This document shows, in pieces, positions 8,205 through 16,524 of a stretch of 64,000 nucleotides of DNA (position 1 is its first letter; every line of letters starts with the position of its first letter). The DNA lies in the NCBI GenBank assembly GCA_035560555.1, contig DATMZF010000029.1, forward strand, positions 1-64,000, given 5' to 3'. A program made the translations under genes and the position numbers. Under the pieces are notes generated by a model that ran no database searches, was not told the DNA's origin, and saw only the letters and a list, made by a program, of their open reading frames with translations. This stretch comes from UBA11090 sp035560555. GTDB taxonomy: Bacteria > Spirochaetota > Spirochaetia > Treponematales > Rectinemataceae.

Positions 8205-9554
8205 ATGACTATAGACGAAAGACTTTCCCGCGTGCCCGCCTTTACCCAGTTCTACGGAACCGACGAGCTTTACGGCCACGCGAAACGCGTGGCTGAGGCC
8301 AATCCCGGCTTCTGCGGCCTGACCTATGTCGGCCAATCCAAAAATGGGGAGAAGATCCCCATGGTCACGGTGGGAAATGGCCCGACTTCCATACTTCTTT
8401 TCGCCTCGCCCCATCCGAACGAGCCCATCGGCGCGATGATGGCCTATTTCCTCCTCGACGAACTCGCGGCCAGCCCCGAAATGCGCGAGGGGAGAACCTG
8501 GAACATCATTCCCTGCATCGACCCTGACGGCACGAGGCGCAACGAGGGCTGGTTCAAGGGGCCTTACACGCTCAAGAACTACGCCCGCGATTTCTACAGG
8601 CCGAGGGGAGACGACCAGGCCGAATGGACCTTTCCCGTGGAATATAAAACCTTCAAGTTCGACAAGCCAATACCCGAGACGAAGGCGCTCATGAAAGCCA
8701 TCGACATCACCCGGCCGGCGGTCATGTACTCGCTTCACAATTCCGGCTTCGGCGGCGCCTATTACTATATTTCGCGGCCGCTCGAGTCGGCCTACGCCGA
8801 CTTCCATCGCCTGCCCACCGAACGCGGGTTGTCGCTTTCCCTCGGGGAGCCTGAGGCCCCCTACTGCAAGGAGCTGTATCCTGCGGTCTACGCCACCAAC
8901 TTCGCCAGCGACGCGTACGACTATTTCGAAAAATTCGGCAAAGGCGATCCCGCGAAGTATATGTTCGGCGGCGGATCCTCGAGGGACTACGCGGAAACGG
9001 TCAGCAAGCCTTTCACCCTCATCGCGGAAGTTCCCTATTTCAAGACCGCCAAAATCGCCGACACGAGCCCCGTGGGCAAGAAGCGTGGGACCGTGGTGCT
9101 GGACGGCATCGAGCGCTCGCGCGCCTTGCTGACCTTCGCGAAAAAGGTGGTGGATGACACTTTAGCGCTGCTGACCGAGGAACCCGTGCTGCGCGACGCT
9201 TCCGCCAGCTTCATTGGGCAGATGCTGAACAGAATGGACGGCGAAAAAGCCTGGGCGATGTCCAAGGAAATCATGGAGGAGGAAGCGACAGTGGCACAGG
9301 AAGCCCATGCCCTCTATATCACTCCCTTCTATCAGGGGATCATCATTTCGATGTACCGCAGGGCGCTCAAGGCTCAGCTGGCGAAGGAATACAATCCCAT
9401 CATCGAAGAGGCTTACAAAACGCTGGACGCGAAGATCGACGCCATGATGGACGAGATCGGAAAAGCGCTCGACTACGGCACCGTCGCCATACGCGATCTC
9501 GTCCAGATTCAGTACGGCGCCCTCCTGGCCGTGCTCAATGGACTGGGGCTCTGA
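8205..9554 (+). CDS. M14-type zinc carboxypeptidase-like protein
   Basis: A 449-residue cytoplasmic protein with no signal peptide. The zinc triad of M14 metallopeptidases is visible: His70 and Glu73 in SPHPNEP, and His178 in YSLHNSG. Glu275 in IAEVPYF is the likely general base, and DPDGTRRNEGW (106-116) resembles the arginine-containing substrate site. The C-terminal ~170 residues are helical and not part of the usual M14 fold. It sits between the permease and ATPase genes of importer operon 1 and overlaps the next start by one base. It probably trims the imported peptide or amide. M14 succinylglutamate desuccinylase/aspartoacylase relatives are an alternative. Confidence 0.8.
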   Translation: MTIDERLSRVPAFTQFYGTDELYGHAKRVAEANPGFCGLTYVGQSKNGEKIPMVTVGNGPTSILLFASPHPNEPIGAMMAYFLLDELAASPEMREGRTWNIIPCIDPDGTRRNEGWFKGPYTLKNYARDFYRPRGDDQAEWTFPVEYKTFKFDKPIPETKALMKAIDITRPAVMYSLHNSGFGGAYYYISRPLESAYADFHRLPTERGLSLSLGEPEAPYCKELYPAVYATNFASDAYDYFEKFGKGDPAKYMFGGGSSRDYAETVSKPFTLIAEVPYFKTAKIADTSPVGKKRGTVVLDGIERSRALLTFAKKVVDDTLALLTEEPVLRDASASFIGQMLNRMDGEKAWAMSKEIMEEEATVAQEAHALYITPFYQGIIISMYRRALKAQLAKEYNPIIEEAYKTLDAKIDAMMDEIGKALDYGTVAIRDLVQIQYGALLAVLNGLGL

Positions 9555-10600
9555 TGGAGGGGATCGTGGCCGACAATTTGCTCGAAGTGAAGGACCTGAG
9601 GACATATTTCAGGACCGAGGAAGGTGTCGTAAAGGCCGTGGACGGCATCAGTTTCAACCTCGAAAGAGGAAAGACCCTAGGCATCGTTGGAGAGTCCGGC
9701 TGCGGGAAAAGCGTGACATCGCTTTCGATCATGCGCCTGATCCCGAACCCGCCCGGGAAGATCGTGAGCGGCAGCATCGTTTTCGATGGCAAGGATCTGC
9801 TGGCGAAGACCGAAAAGCAGATGCGCGGAATCAGGGGAAACGACATCTCCATGATTTTCCAGGAGCCCATGACGAGCCTGAATCCCATCATGAAGGTGGG
9901 AACCCAGATATCGGAGGCCATCCTCCTCCACCAGAAGATAGGCGCGGCCGATGCCAGGAAAAAGGCGATAGAGATGCTCACTCGCGTGGGCATCCCCCTC
10001 CCCGAAAAACGCATGGACTCCTATCCACACCAGCTCTCAGGCGGCATGCGCCAGCGAGTGATGATCGCCATGGCTCTGTCGTGCAACTCGAAACTCCTCA
10101 TCGCCGACGAGCCGACGACGGCCCTCGATGTCACCATACAGGCCCAGATCATAGATCTCATGAAAAAAATGCGCTCGGAATTCGGCGCCTCCATAATCCT
10201 CATCACCCATGATCTGGGCGTGGTCGCCGGCCTCGCGGACGATGTCGTCGTCATGTACGCGGGAAAAATCGTGGAAAAAGCCGATGTCAGGAATATTTTC
10301 AAGGACGCGAGACACCCCTATACCATCGGCCTGCTCCAGTCCATTCCCCGCATCGACCAGGAGGTTGAGCGACTTCAAGCGATCGAGGGAGTCGTGCCGA
10401 ACCAGCGGGAGATGCCCCCAGGCTGCGCTTTCTGCCCGCGCTGCGTCCGCGCGACGGAGCGCTGCGTGACCGAGGTGCCGCCGCTGGAATCTTTCGCCGC
10501 GGGAAAACGCGCCGTGGCATGCTGGAACGCGGCGACAGATGCGTCCGTCGCGATGAGCGATGCGGGAAACGCGTCGATGGATGGAGGAATAGCGAAATGA
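9554..10600 (+). CDS. ABC importer ATPase, DppD type, operon 1
   Basis: A 348-residue ATP-binding subunit. Walker A is GESGCGKS (about residues 48-55), the signature is LSGGMRQR, Walker B is LLIADEP and the D-loop is TALD. The C-terminal cysteines (CAFCPRC...C...C) match the oligopeptide ABC C-terminal domain, which can hold an Fe-S cluster. ATG 9554 overlaps the previous stop (TGATG). GTG 9566 has GGAGG five to six bases upstream and could be the true start. It would form a heterodimer with the next gene product. Confidence 0.92.
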   Translation: MEGIVADNLLEVKDLRTYFRTEEGVVKAVDGISFNLERGKTLGIVGESGCGKSVTSLSIMRLIPNPPGKIVSGSIVFDGKDLLAKTEKQMRGIRGNDISMIFQEPMTSLNPIMKVGTQISEAILLHQKIGAADARKKAIEMLTRVGIPLPEKRMDSYPHQLSGGMRQRVMIAMALSCNSKLLIADEPTTALDVTIQAQIIDLMKKMRSEFGASIILITHDLGVVAGLADDVVVMYAGKIVEKADVRNIFKDARHPYTIGLLQSIPRIDQEVERLQAIEGVVPNQREMPPGCAFCPRCVRATERCVTEVPPLESFAAGKRAVACWNAATDASVAMSDAGNASMDGGIAK

Positions 10601-11565
10601 AGGAAGACGCGGCGATACTGGAAGTCAAGGATCTTGTCAAACACTTTCCTTCCCCGGCCGGTTCGGTGAAAGCGGTCGACGGCATTTCGTTCGGCATCCT
10701 GGAGGGCGAGACGCTCGGCATGGTGGGAGAGTCCGGCTGCGGAAAATCGACGACCGGAAAAGTGCTGATCCGGCTCGAAAACCCGACATCGGGGTCGGCG
10801 CGCTTCGAGGGCAAGGACATTTTCACGATCCCGAAAAGCGACATGAAAGCCTTCAGGAGAAAGGTGCAGATCGTCTTCCAGGACCCATTCGCGTCCCTCG
10901 ATCCGCGAATGACGGTGGGCGAAATCATCGGCGAACCGCTTCTGGTGCACAACCTCGTCGCCCGAAACCTGATGAAGGCCAGAGTCCAGGAACTTTTAAA
11001 AATGGTCGGCCTCGACGCGTCGCATGCCGACCGCTACCCTCACGAATTTTCGGGCGGCCAACGTCAGAGAATCGGAATAGCCCGCGCGCTCGCCGTGGAA
11101 CCGAGACTCATCATCTGCGACGAACCTGTCTCAGCCCTGGACGTGTCCATTCAGGCGCAGATCATCAATCTCCTCAAGGATCTGCAGCGCAGCTGCGGGC
11201 TCACCTATCTCTTCATCGCCCACGATCTTTCGGTCGTCAAGCATATTTCCGACAGAATCTGCGTCATGTATCTGGGTAAAATAGTCGAGACCGCCGACAA
11301 GCGGGCGCTTTTCGCCAAACCTCTGCACCCCTATACGCAAGCCCTGCTTTCCGCCATTCCCGTTCCCGATCCCGACAGGCAGGAAGAGCGGATACTGCTT
11401 GAGGGAGACGCGCCCTCACCCGTCTCGCCGCCGGCCGGCTGCCGGTTCCACACGCGCTGCGCCTACGCCTTCGACCTCTGTAAACGCGAGGAGCCGTCCA
11501 TGCTCGAGTACGGCGACAGGCACTTCTGCGCCTGTCACGCCCTCAATAGGAAAAAGCCGAAATAG
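10597..11565 (+). CDS. ABC importer ATPase, DppF type, operon 1
   Basis: A 322-residue ATP-binding subunit. It has Walker A GESGCGKS, the DppF-specific IVFQDPFASLDPRM Q-loop, the signature FSGGQRQRIGIARAL and Walker B LIICDEP. The C-terminal oligopeptide domain has CRFHTRCAYAFDLC. The ATG at 10597 overlaps the DppD stop by four bases. This is the last intact gene of operon 1; a rhodanese fragment follows at once. Confidence 0.92.
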   Translation: MKEDAAILEVKDLVKHFPSPAGSVKAVDGISFGILEGETLGMVGESGCGKSTTGKVLIRLENPTSGSARFEGKDIFTIPKSDMKAFRRKVQIVFQDPFASLDPRMTVGEIIGEPLLVHNLVARNLMKARVQELLKMVGLDASHADRYPHEFSGGQRQRIGIARALAVEPRLIICDEPVSALDVSIQAQIINLLKDLQRSCGLTYLFIAHDLSVVKHISDRICVMYLGKIVETADKRALFAKPLHPYTQALLSAIPVPDPDRQEERILLEGDAPSPVSPPAGCRFHTRCAYAFDLCKREEPSMLEYGDRHFCACHALNRKKPK

Positions 11566-11567
11566 AA

Positions 11568-11738
11568 GCCCCGGGTTCGGTTCTCTTGCCCTACGATCAG
11601 ATTACGGCCGCGAGCGCCGCCCAGATCATCGGATCCAAAGACAGAACGTTGATCGTCTATCGCCGCGGGGGGCGGAGAAGCGCGGCATCATCAAGGGCAA
11701 TCCCAGATGATCGAGCTGCCGCGCCCCCGCGGTCTTAG
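11568..11738 (+). pseudogene. Rhodanese domain remnant, active-site cysteine lost
   Basis: Read in the frame beginning GCC at 11568, the sequence gives PGSVLLPYDQITAASAAQII, then GSKDRTLIVYRRGGRRSA. This matches the middle of a single-domain rhodanese (HIPGA-ILLPYDEI ... LVYCRSGRRSA). The active-site cysteine position reads CGC (Arg), one base from TGC. There is no start codon, the N-terminal third is missing and the frame stops at TAG 11736. I read it as a decayed gene fragment joined to the end of operon 1. No longer rhodanese frame is seen in the neighbourhood. Confidence 0.6.
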
Positions 11739-11784
11739 CCTAACCTTTAGCTTTGGCGTTAAATCTTTTCCGACTGCGCGTATC

Positions 11785-13491
11785 TCACTCTCCCGCGAGC
11801 GGGGCGGCCCCTGCGGGCAGGGTCTGCCCCGGCGCCCAGCCCTCCGGAGGCGCCCAGCCTTCCGGAGGAGTCCAGCCATCCGGAGGCGGACCCATGCCCG
11901 GCCCGCCGGGGCCTCCAGGGCCCATGTCGAATATCATGCCGCCGATCTTGGTGATCCTTTCGCTGATCGTGAAGGTCGCGGACACGGTCCCGTCGACAAG
12001 AATCGTGTACTGGCCCCCTGTTTTAAGTCCGGGGGCCGACATAATCAGGGTTGGCGAGGTTTTGGGAACCGTGAAGGCGAATACCGTCGCTCCCTTCTCG
12101 TCCTTTATCGCGAAGGAGCTGCCAGCGGCGTAGCCGCCGGCGATCAGCACATTCTGGGCGCAGGCTTCGGCGGTGGGACCGCTTGTCATCCCACCAACTC
12201 CCACCAGCGTGCCGCCTGTTATGGCGAAATTGTTCATGTCGCAGTCGAAGGGACCTTCAGGGGGATTGGCGCCTACGGACAGGATGGTGCCGCCCGCCAG
12301 GGTGAGCGTTCCGTTGGAATCGATGGCGTCGTTGGCGCTGCTGACCACGTCGACATATCCTCCGTCTATGACGATGGAGTCGCCCGCGTTGAGGCAGTCG
12401 TCGGCAGTCCTTGCGAGGATGTAGCCGCCATGGACGACGAGGTCGGATTTCCCCTCGATGCCTTCCGGACTGCAGCTCACAAGCAACCCCTCGGCGTTTT
12501 TCTTTTCGTAGGGCGTTCCCGACGTGGTCACTTTTATGACGCCGGCGTTGATGATGACATCGGGATTGGGATCGTCCGCCTTGTCGGGCGTCGTGGCGTC
12601 CTCGTCTATGTCCCAGCCGGCGGTGATGGCCTTCCCGACCGTCGCGATAGTGATGTAGCCGCCGTTGACGACGATGGCGCCCTTGCCGGGCGCGCTCTCC
12701 GTTCCATCGACCTTTATGCCCTTGCTCTCCTCGTCCACGCCGGCGCCTGTTCCCGCGATGCTGAGAACGCCGTCATCGAAGATGAAGCCCTGATCGGTCC
12801 TGATGCCGTCCCTGGCGCTCACGGCGACGTTGAGCGATCCGCCCCTCACGCGCACATATTCCTTCGAATAGATTCCATGTTTGTAGTTTCCGTCGACATT
12901 CAGGACGCCGCCGCCGCTGATGATGATGCGCCCTTTGCCGCTCAACGCGGCTTTTTCGTCCAGTTCCTTCACCCGCTTGGCGGTGTCGGTCAGGCTGTTG
13001 GTCGACCCTTCGGCGAGGACGATGAAGGCTCTTTTCTTGGACTGCAGGTTGAGCGCTGGTCCGTCGACCGCGACGATCGACACGCCATCGAGGTAGAGTT
13101 CGTAAGGAGCGTCGCTGGCGAAGGTCAGCGTTCCCGCTAAAGCGCCCTTAAGGTTGTAGTGGATGGAAGCGGCGGTCTTGGCCGTGACCGTGACCCCATA
13201 CGCTGTCCTGGCGACCGTGAGGCCGTCCAGGACGGTCAAGGGCGTATCAAAAAATGTCCTCGGCGCCGCGGCGTCGAGGGCGACACTGCCCAAGGAAAGA
13301 TCGATGGCGACGACATGGTCGAAAGCGATGGACTCCACCAGATCCGCGGCGTCATAACCTATGGCGGCGGGCCCCGCCACCGAGCGGGCATAGGGAGCGA
13401 GATCCCCGGGATTCATCGCCACAGGCGCCGCCTGGGCAAAAACGCTGAAAGCGAGAAGCGCGCCAAACATGATCGCCGGCAATTTTTTCAT
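11785..13491 (-). CDS. Secreted beta-helix protein, carbohydrate-binding Cthe_2159-like (DUF4353) family
   Basis: A 568-residue exported protein with a signal peptide (MKKLPAIMFGALLAFSVFAQA). Residues ~90-430 have the regular Gly/Asp-rich beta-helix pattern of the Cthe_2159 family (DUF4353): GKGRIIISGGGVLNVDGNYK, then GIKVDGT, then NGGYI, then GIEGKSDLVVHGGYI, then DCLNAGDSIVIDGGYV. Known members bind polygalacturonate-like sugars and calcium. A short all-beta domain follows, then a tail with three PPEGWA/PPDGWT units. A GGAGAG ribosome site supports the ATG at 13491. It is probably cell-surface or secreted. The binding target is inferred from the family. Confidence 0.75.
   Translation of the reverse strand: MKKLPAIMFGALLAFSVFAQAAPVAMNPGDLAPYARSVAGPAAIGYDAADLVESIAFDHVVAIDLSLGSVALDAAAPRTFFDTPLTVLDGLTVARTAYGVTVTAKTAASIHYNLKGALAGTLTFASDAPYELYLDGVSIVAVDGPALNLQSKKRAFIVLAEGSTNSLTDTAKRVKELDEKAALSGKGRIIISGGGVLNVDGNYKHGIYSKEYVRVRGGSLNVAVSARDGIRTDQGFIFDDGVLSIAGTGAGVDEESKGIKVDGTESAPGKGAIVVNGGYITIATVGKAITAGWDIDEDATTPDKADDPNPDVIINAGVIKVTTSGTPYEKKNAEGLLVSCSPEGIEGKSDLVVHGGYILARTADDCLNAGDSIVIDGGYVDVVSSANDAIDSNGTLTLAGGTILSVGANPPEGPFDCDMNNFAITGGTLVGVGGMTSGPTAEACAQNVLIAGGYAAGSSFAIKDEKGATVFAFTVPKTSPTLIMSAPGLKTGGQYTILVDGTVSATFTISERITKIGGMIFDMGPGGPGGPGMGPPPDGWTPPEGWAPPEGWAPGQTLPAGAAPLAGE
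11833..11886 (-). repeat. Three 18-bp direct repeats encoding the Pro/Trp tail
   Basis: CGCCCAGCCCTCCGGAGG (11833-11850), a near copy at 11851-11868 and a diverged copy at 11869-11886. On the minus strand they encode consecutive six-residue P-P-E/D-G-W-x units at the C-terminus of the beta-helix protein. Unit number could vary by slippage. Confidence 0.8.
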
Positions 13492-13605
13492 GGATTCTCT
13501 CCTGAAGCGACGCCGCGCCCATAGAGAGCCGCGGTCAAAGATAGTTTTTAAGTATAGCCATTTTTCGGCTCCCGCGCGGTTAAAGAATATTAAAGAAAGA
13601 AACGC

Positions 13606-13644
13606 TTGTGCGCCTTCGGCGGTGGTGCTATCGTTTACCGGCCA
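13606..13644 (+). promoter_or_regulatory. Near-leaderless promoter, twin of the one at 2197
   Basis: TTGTGC (13606-13611), a 17-bp spacer, then TGC-TATCGT with the -10 box at 13629-13634, and nine bases to the ATG at 13644. No Shine-Dalgarno is present. GGTGCTATCGTTT (13624-13636) is identical to the sequence at 2215-2227, with the same spacing to the start codon. Confidence 0.55.
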
Positions 13645-15026
13645 TGGCCAGCCACAACGTGAAGAACATCGCGCCGATCGGCGGCGCGCGAGCCATTCAG
13701 TTCCTCACCAAACCCCTTGTCAGGCCAGGCGTCATCGCCTTCTTCAGGCTGATATCCCCCTTCTACCTCCGCGCCCTTCTCGGTTTCCGCTCTGTCGACC
13801 TGCGCCACGCGGAGCGTTTCGTGAACGCCTACAAGGATTTCTACGATAAAAAGACCCGCCTCATTATCGCCTTCCGGCACCCCTACGGCGACGAAGCCCA
13901 ACTCATGGCATATGTGATCGGCAAAATGATAGGCGTGGAAGCCAAAAAGCGCGGCATCGTCCTGGCCCGGAAGCCGCACGCCTATTTTGTCCACGGCTAC
14001 GAGGTGCCTCTCTGGGCGGGCGCCTTCGAGCGCTGGCTCCTGCCTCGCGTCGGGGCCATTCCCATCTACCACACTAAATTCGATACAGGCAGCATCAAGC
14101 AGATTCGCTCCCTGATGAAGGATGGCGACCATCCGCTCGCCCTGGCGCCCGAAGGCCAGGTTTCCTACTCGAGCGATTTGCTCCCCCGGCTCGAATCGGG
14201 CACCTCGCGCATCTGCGCGTGGTGCGCTGCCGACCTCGCGAGGGAGAGCCGCCAGGAAAATGTGGTGATCCTTCCTATTTCAATTCACCACCGCTGGGGC
14301 GCGGATTCGGCGGGCGATCTCGATTGCCTTATCGAGACGATCGAGAAGGAATGCGGCATCGCGTCGCCGACAAAAGCATCGCGATTTTGCCGCCTCTCGG
14401 CCGCGGCCGAGGCCATCCTCGCGACGGCCGAAGACCATTACGCGCGCTTCTACGCGGCGCCCCTGCCACGCCCGGGAAATCCCTCGAGAGACGAGCGACT
14501 CCGCGACCTCTGCGAAGCCGCCCTATCGACCGCCGAACAAGCCTTCCACCTCAGGCCCGACGGAGACACGATCAGGCGCGTCTACAAGATCCGCCAGGCC
14601 GGCTGGGACAGGATCTTCCGCGAGGACATTCCCGATCCGGAAGCGCTGCCCGGCCTGCGAAAAGCCCTTGCCGACCGTGTCGCGGGAGAAGCCTGGTACG
14701 TTTCCCGGCACATGGAACTCGTCGACCTCGCCTTCTATCTGGATTTCGAGCGCCTGAAAGAGGACGATCCCCTCGAGCGCTTCATCGAGACGGCCCAAAA
14801 CTATTACGATTTTCTTTCCCGCCTCAAAGGTGGTAATATTACCAACCGCATCGGCATCAAGGGCAAGGAAGCGATCGTCATCGCGGGAGAGTCGATCTCC
14901 GCCACGGAACGCCTTTCGGCTTTCGGGCACAACAGGAAGGCGGCGATCGAATCCCTGGACGAGGATCTCAAGCGCGAATTCATACGCTGCATAGAAGAAA
15001 TATCAAAGGAAAGAAAAAATGGCTGA
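13644..15026 (+). CDS. PlsC-like acyltransferase domain protein
   Basis: A 460-residue protein. The N-terminal half resembles glycerophospholipid acyltransferases: FRHPYGDEAQ near residue 85 is the acyltransferase histidine block, although the spacing is HX3D rather than HX4D, and LAPEGQVSYS near residue 172 is the PEG block. The C-terminal half is helical and not recognised. It would be membrane-associated through residues ~20-55. The next gene, a GPH transporter, overlaps it by eight bases, so the two are co-translated. The natural acceptor is unknown. The start ATG is set by the promoter spacing rather than by a ribosome site. Confidence 0.75.
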   Translation: MASHNVKNIAPIGGARAIQFLTKPLVRPGVIAFFRLISPFYLRALLGFRSVDLRHAERFVNAYKDFYDKKTRLIIAFRHPYGDEAQLMAYVIGKMIGVEAKKRGIVLARKPHAYFVHGYEVPLWAGAFERWLLPRVGAIPIYHTKFDTGSIKQIRSLMKDGDHPLALAPEGQVSYSSDLLPRLESGTSRICAWCAADLARESRQENVVILPISIHHRWGADSAGDLDCLIETIEKECGIASPTKASRFCRLSAAAEAILATAEDHYARFYAAPLPRPGNPSRDERLRDLCEAALSTAEQAFHLRPDGDTIRRVYKIRQAGWDRIFREDIPDPEALPGLRKALADRVAGEAWYVSRHMELVDLAFYLDFERLKEDDPLERFIETAQNYYDFLSRLKGGNITNRIGIKGKEAIVIAGESISATERLSAFGHNRKAAIESLDEDLKREFIRCIEEISKERKNG

Positions 15027-16428
15027 ACAGAAACTTTCTCTGCGGACAAAACTCGGCTACGGCGTCTGCGACCTCGGCGGCAACCTCTTCTTCACCGTCG
15101 GCTCATTCATCGTCATGAAATACCTCACCGACGTCGTGGGCCTCAATCCCTGGCTCGCCGGGCTCTCCCTCTCCGTCGGTCGCGTGCTCGACGCTTTCTC
15201 CGATCCCATAGTCGGCAGCCTTTCGGATCGCACGCGCACCCGCTTCGGCAGACGCAGGCCTTATATGTTCGTGGGCGCCATTCTGCTTTTCGCCACGATG
15301 GCCTTCTTTTTCCACAATCCTCGCCTGGAAGACCAAAACGCCCTGTTCGTATGGGCGGCCGTCGGCTACACTCTCCTCGCCGCTGTGGCCTACACCCTCG
15401 TCAACATTCCCTATTCCTCGCTAACGCCGGAGCTGACCCAGGACTACAACGAGCGCACATCGCTGAACGGCTACCGCTTCACCTTCGCCATCGTGGGAAC
15501 CCTGCTCGGCGCCGGCGCCGCCCTCCCCCTCATTTCCGCGGTCTCGGGAGCGGTCATCGTCGACAACAAGTGGGTGGGCGATCCAAGCAGGGGCTACGAG
15601 ATCATGGGCATCGTCTTCGGAGCGGCCATGGCCATCACCGCCCTGATAACGGTCTTTTCGGTGAAGGAAAACGGCGCGCGCGTCGAGCGCCCTAAGGCCG
15701 GCTTCAAAAACATCGTCGCCGGATACCTCTCCACCTTCACCAACAAGCCCTTCCTCCTGATCCTCATTCCCTGGACCCTCAACATCGCGGGCGTAACGAT
15801 CCTCTCCACCGTGCTCCAGTACTATTTCACCAACGTCCTCAACCAGCCCGACAAAGTCACCCTGGCCATGCTTATCCTTCTCGTCGTCGCCATCGCGTTC
15901 ATACCCATCTGGACGGCGATTTCGAAGCGTATCGGGAAGAAGTGGAGCTTCGTCGCCGGAATGCTGGAATTGGCCCTCTGCATCATGCTCATCTTCATCG
16001 CCGGCCCGGCGGCCTCGATCGGGACGTTATACGCGCTCATCGCGTTTTGCGGCATAGGATTCTCTACAGGTTATGCGCTTCCATGGTCCATCATCCCCGA
16101 CGCGATCGACTACGACTTCCTCAAGACCGGGGAAAACCGCGAAGGCGTATATTACGGGATATGGACTTTCTGCTCAAAGCTCGGTCAGGCCCTCTCCGCG
16201 CTCATCATCGGCGCCCTGTTGAGCCTCACCAAGTATGACGGGACGATCGCCCTGCAGAATTCCGGCACGCAGCTGGTGATCAGGTTTCTCTTCGGCCCCA
16301 TAGCGGCCATCTTCTACATAGCCGCGGCGATCGTCCTGATTTTCTATCCGATCACCGCGGAAAAACACACCGAGATACGCAGGCAGATAGCGGAAAGGGA
16401 AGCGGCGAAAGCCTCCCCCAACGCCTGA
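15019..16428 (+). CDS. GPH-family (MelB-like) cation/sugar symporter
   Basis: A 469-residue membrane protein with about 12 helices. Family hallmarks are KLGYGVCDLGGNLFFTVGSF at the N-terminus, the DAFSDPIVGSLSDRTRTRFG motif (loop 2-3, with the Asp residues that bind the cation) and RRRPYMFVGAI. It belongs to the glycoside-pentoside-hexuronide:cation symporters of the MFS. The substrate is likely a glycoside or hexuronide. AAGGAAAG precedes the ATG, which overlaps the end of the acyltransferase gene. Confidence 0.9.
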   Translation: MAEQKLSLRTKLGYGVCDLGGNLFFTVGSFIVMKYLTDVVGLNPWLAGLSLSVGRVLDAFSDPIVGSLSDRTRTRFGRRRPYMFVGAILLFATMAFFFHNPRLEDQNALFVWAAVGYTLLAAVAYTLVNIPYSSLTPELTQDYNERTSLNGYRFTFAIVGTLLGAGAALPLISAVSGAVIVDNKWVGDPSRGYEIMGIVFGAAMAITALITVFSVKENGARVERPKAGFKNIVAGYLSTFTNKPFLLILIPWTLNIAGVTILSTVLQYYFTNVLNQPDKVTLAMLILLVVAIAFIPIWTAISKRIGKKWSFVAGMLELALCIMLIFIAGPAASIGTLYALIAFCGIGFSTGYALPWSIIPDAIDYDFLKTGENREGVYYGIWTFCSKLGQALSALIIGALLSLTKYDGTIALQNSGTQLVIRFLFGPIAAIFYIAAAIVLIFYPITAEKHTEIRRQIAEREAAKASPNA

Positions 16429-16439
16429 GTCCCGCTCCT

Positions 16440-16519
16440 GGCGCGCGAACTCAAGTTCGCGGATTCAGGTTCGCGCGCCCTCGGGCTGGCCCGTCGAAGC
16501 CCCAGTCACATGCTGGGGC
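16440..16519 (+). terminator. Two stem-loops between convergent genes
   Basis: GGCGCGCGAAC (16440-16450) pairs perfectly with GTTCGCGCGCC (16469-16479), and GCCCCAG (16499-16505) pairs with CTGGGGC (16513-16519). They lie between the stops of two convergent genes. No clear U-tract is present, so strength as terminators is uncertain. Confidence 0.5.
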
Positions 16520-16524
16520 CTCTG

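Noticed and set aside
11707..13140. A 477-codon plus-strand frame opposite the beta-helix protein
   Set aside because: The minus-strand gene has signal peptide, ribosome site and repeat pattern; the plus frame has none.
16499..16519. GCCCCAG/CTGGGGC stem as a strong intrinsic terminator
   Set aside because: No U-tract on either strand; kept only as part of a weak terminator region.
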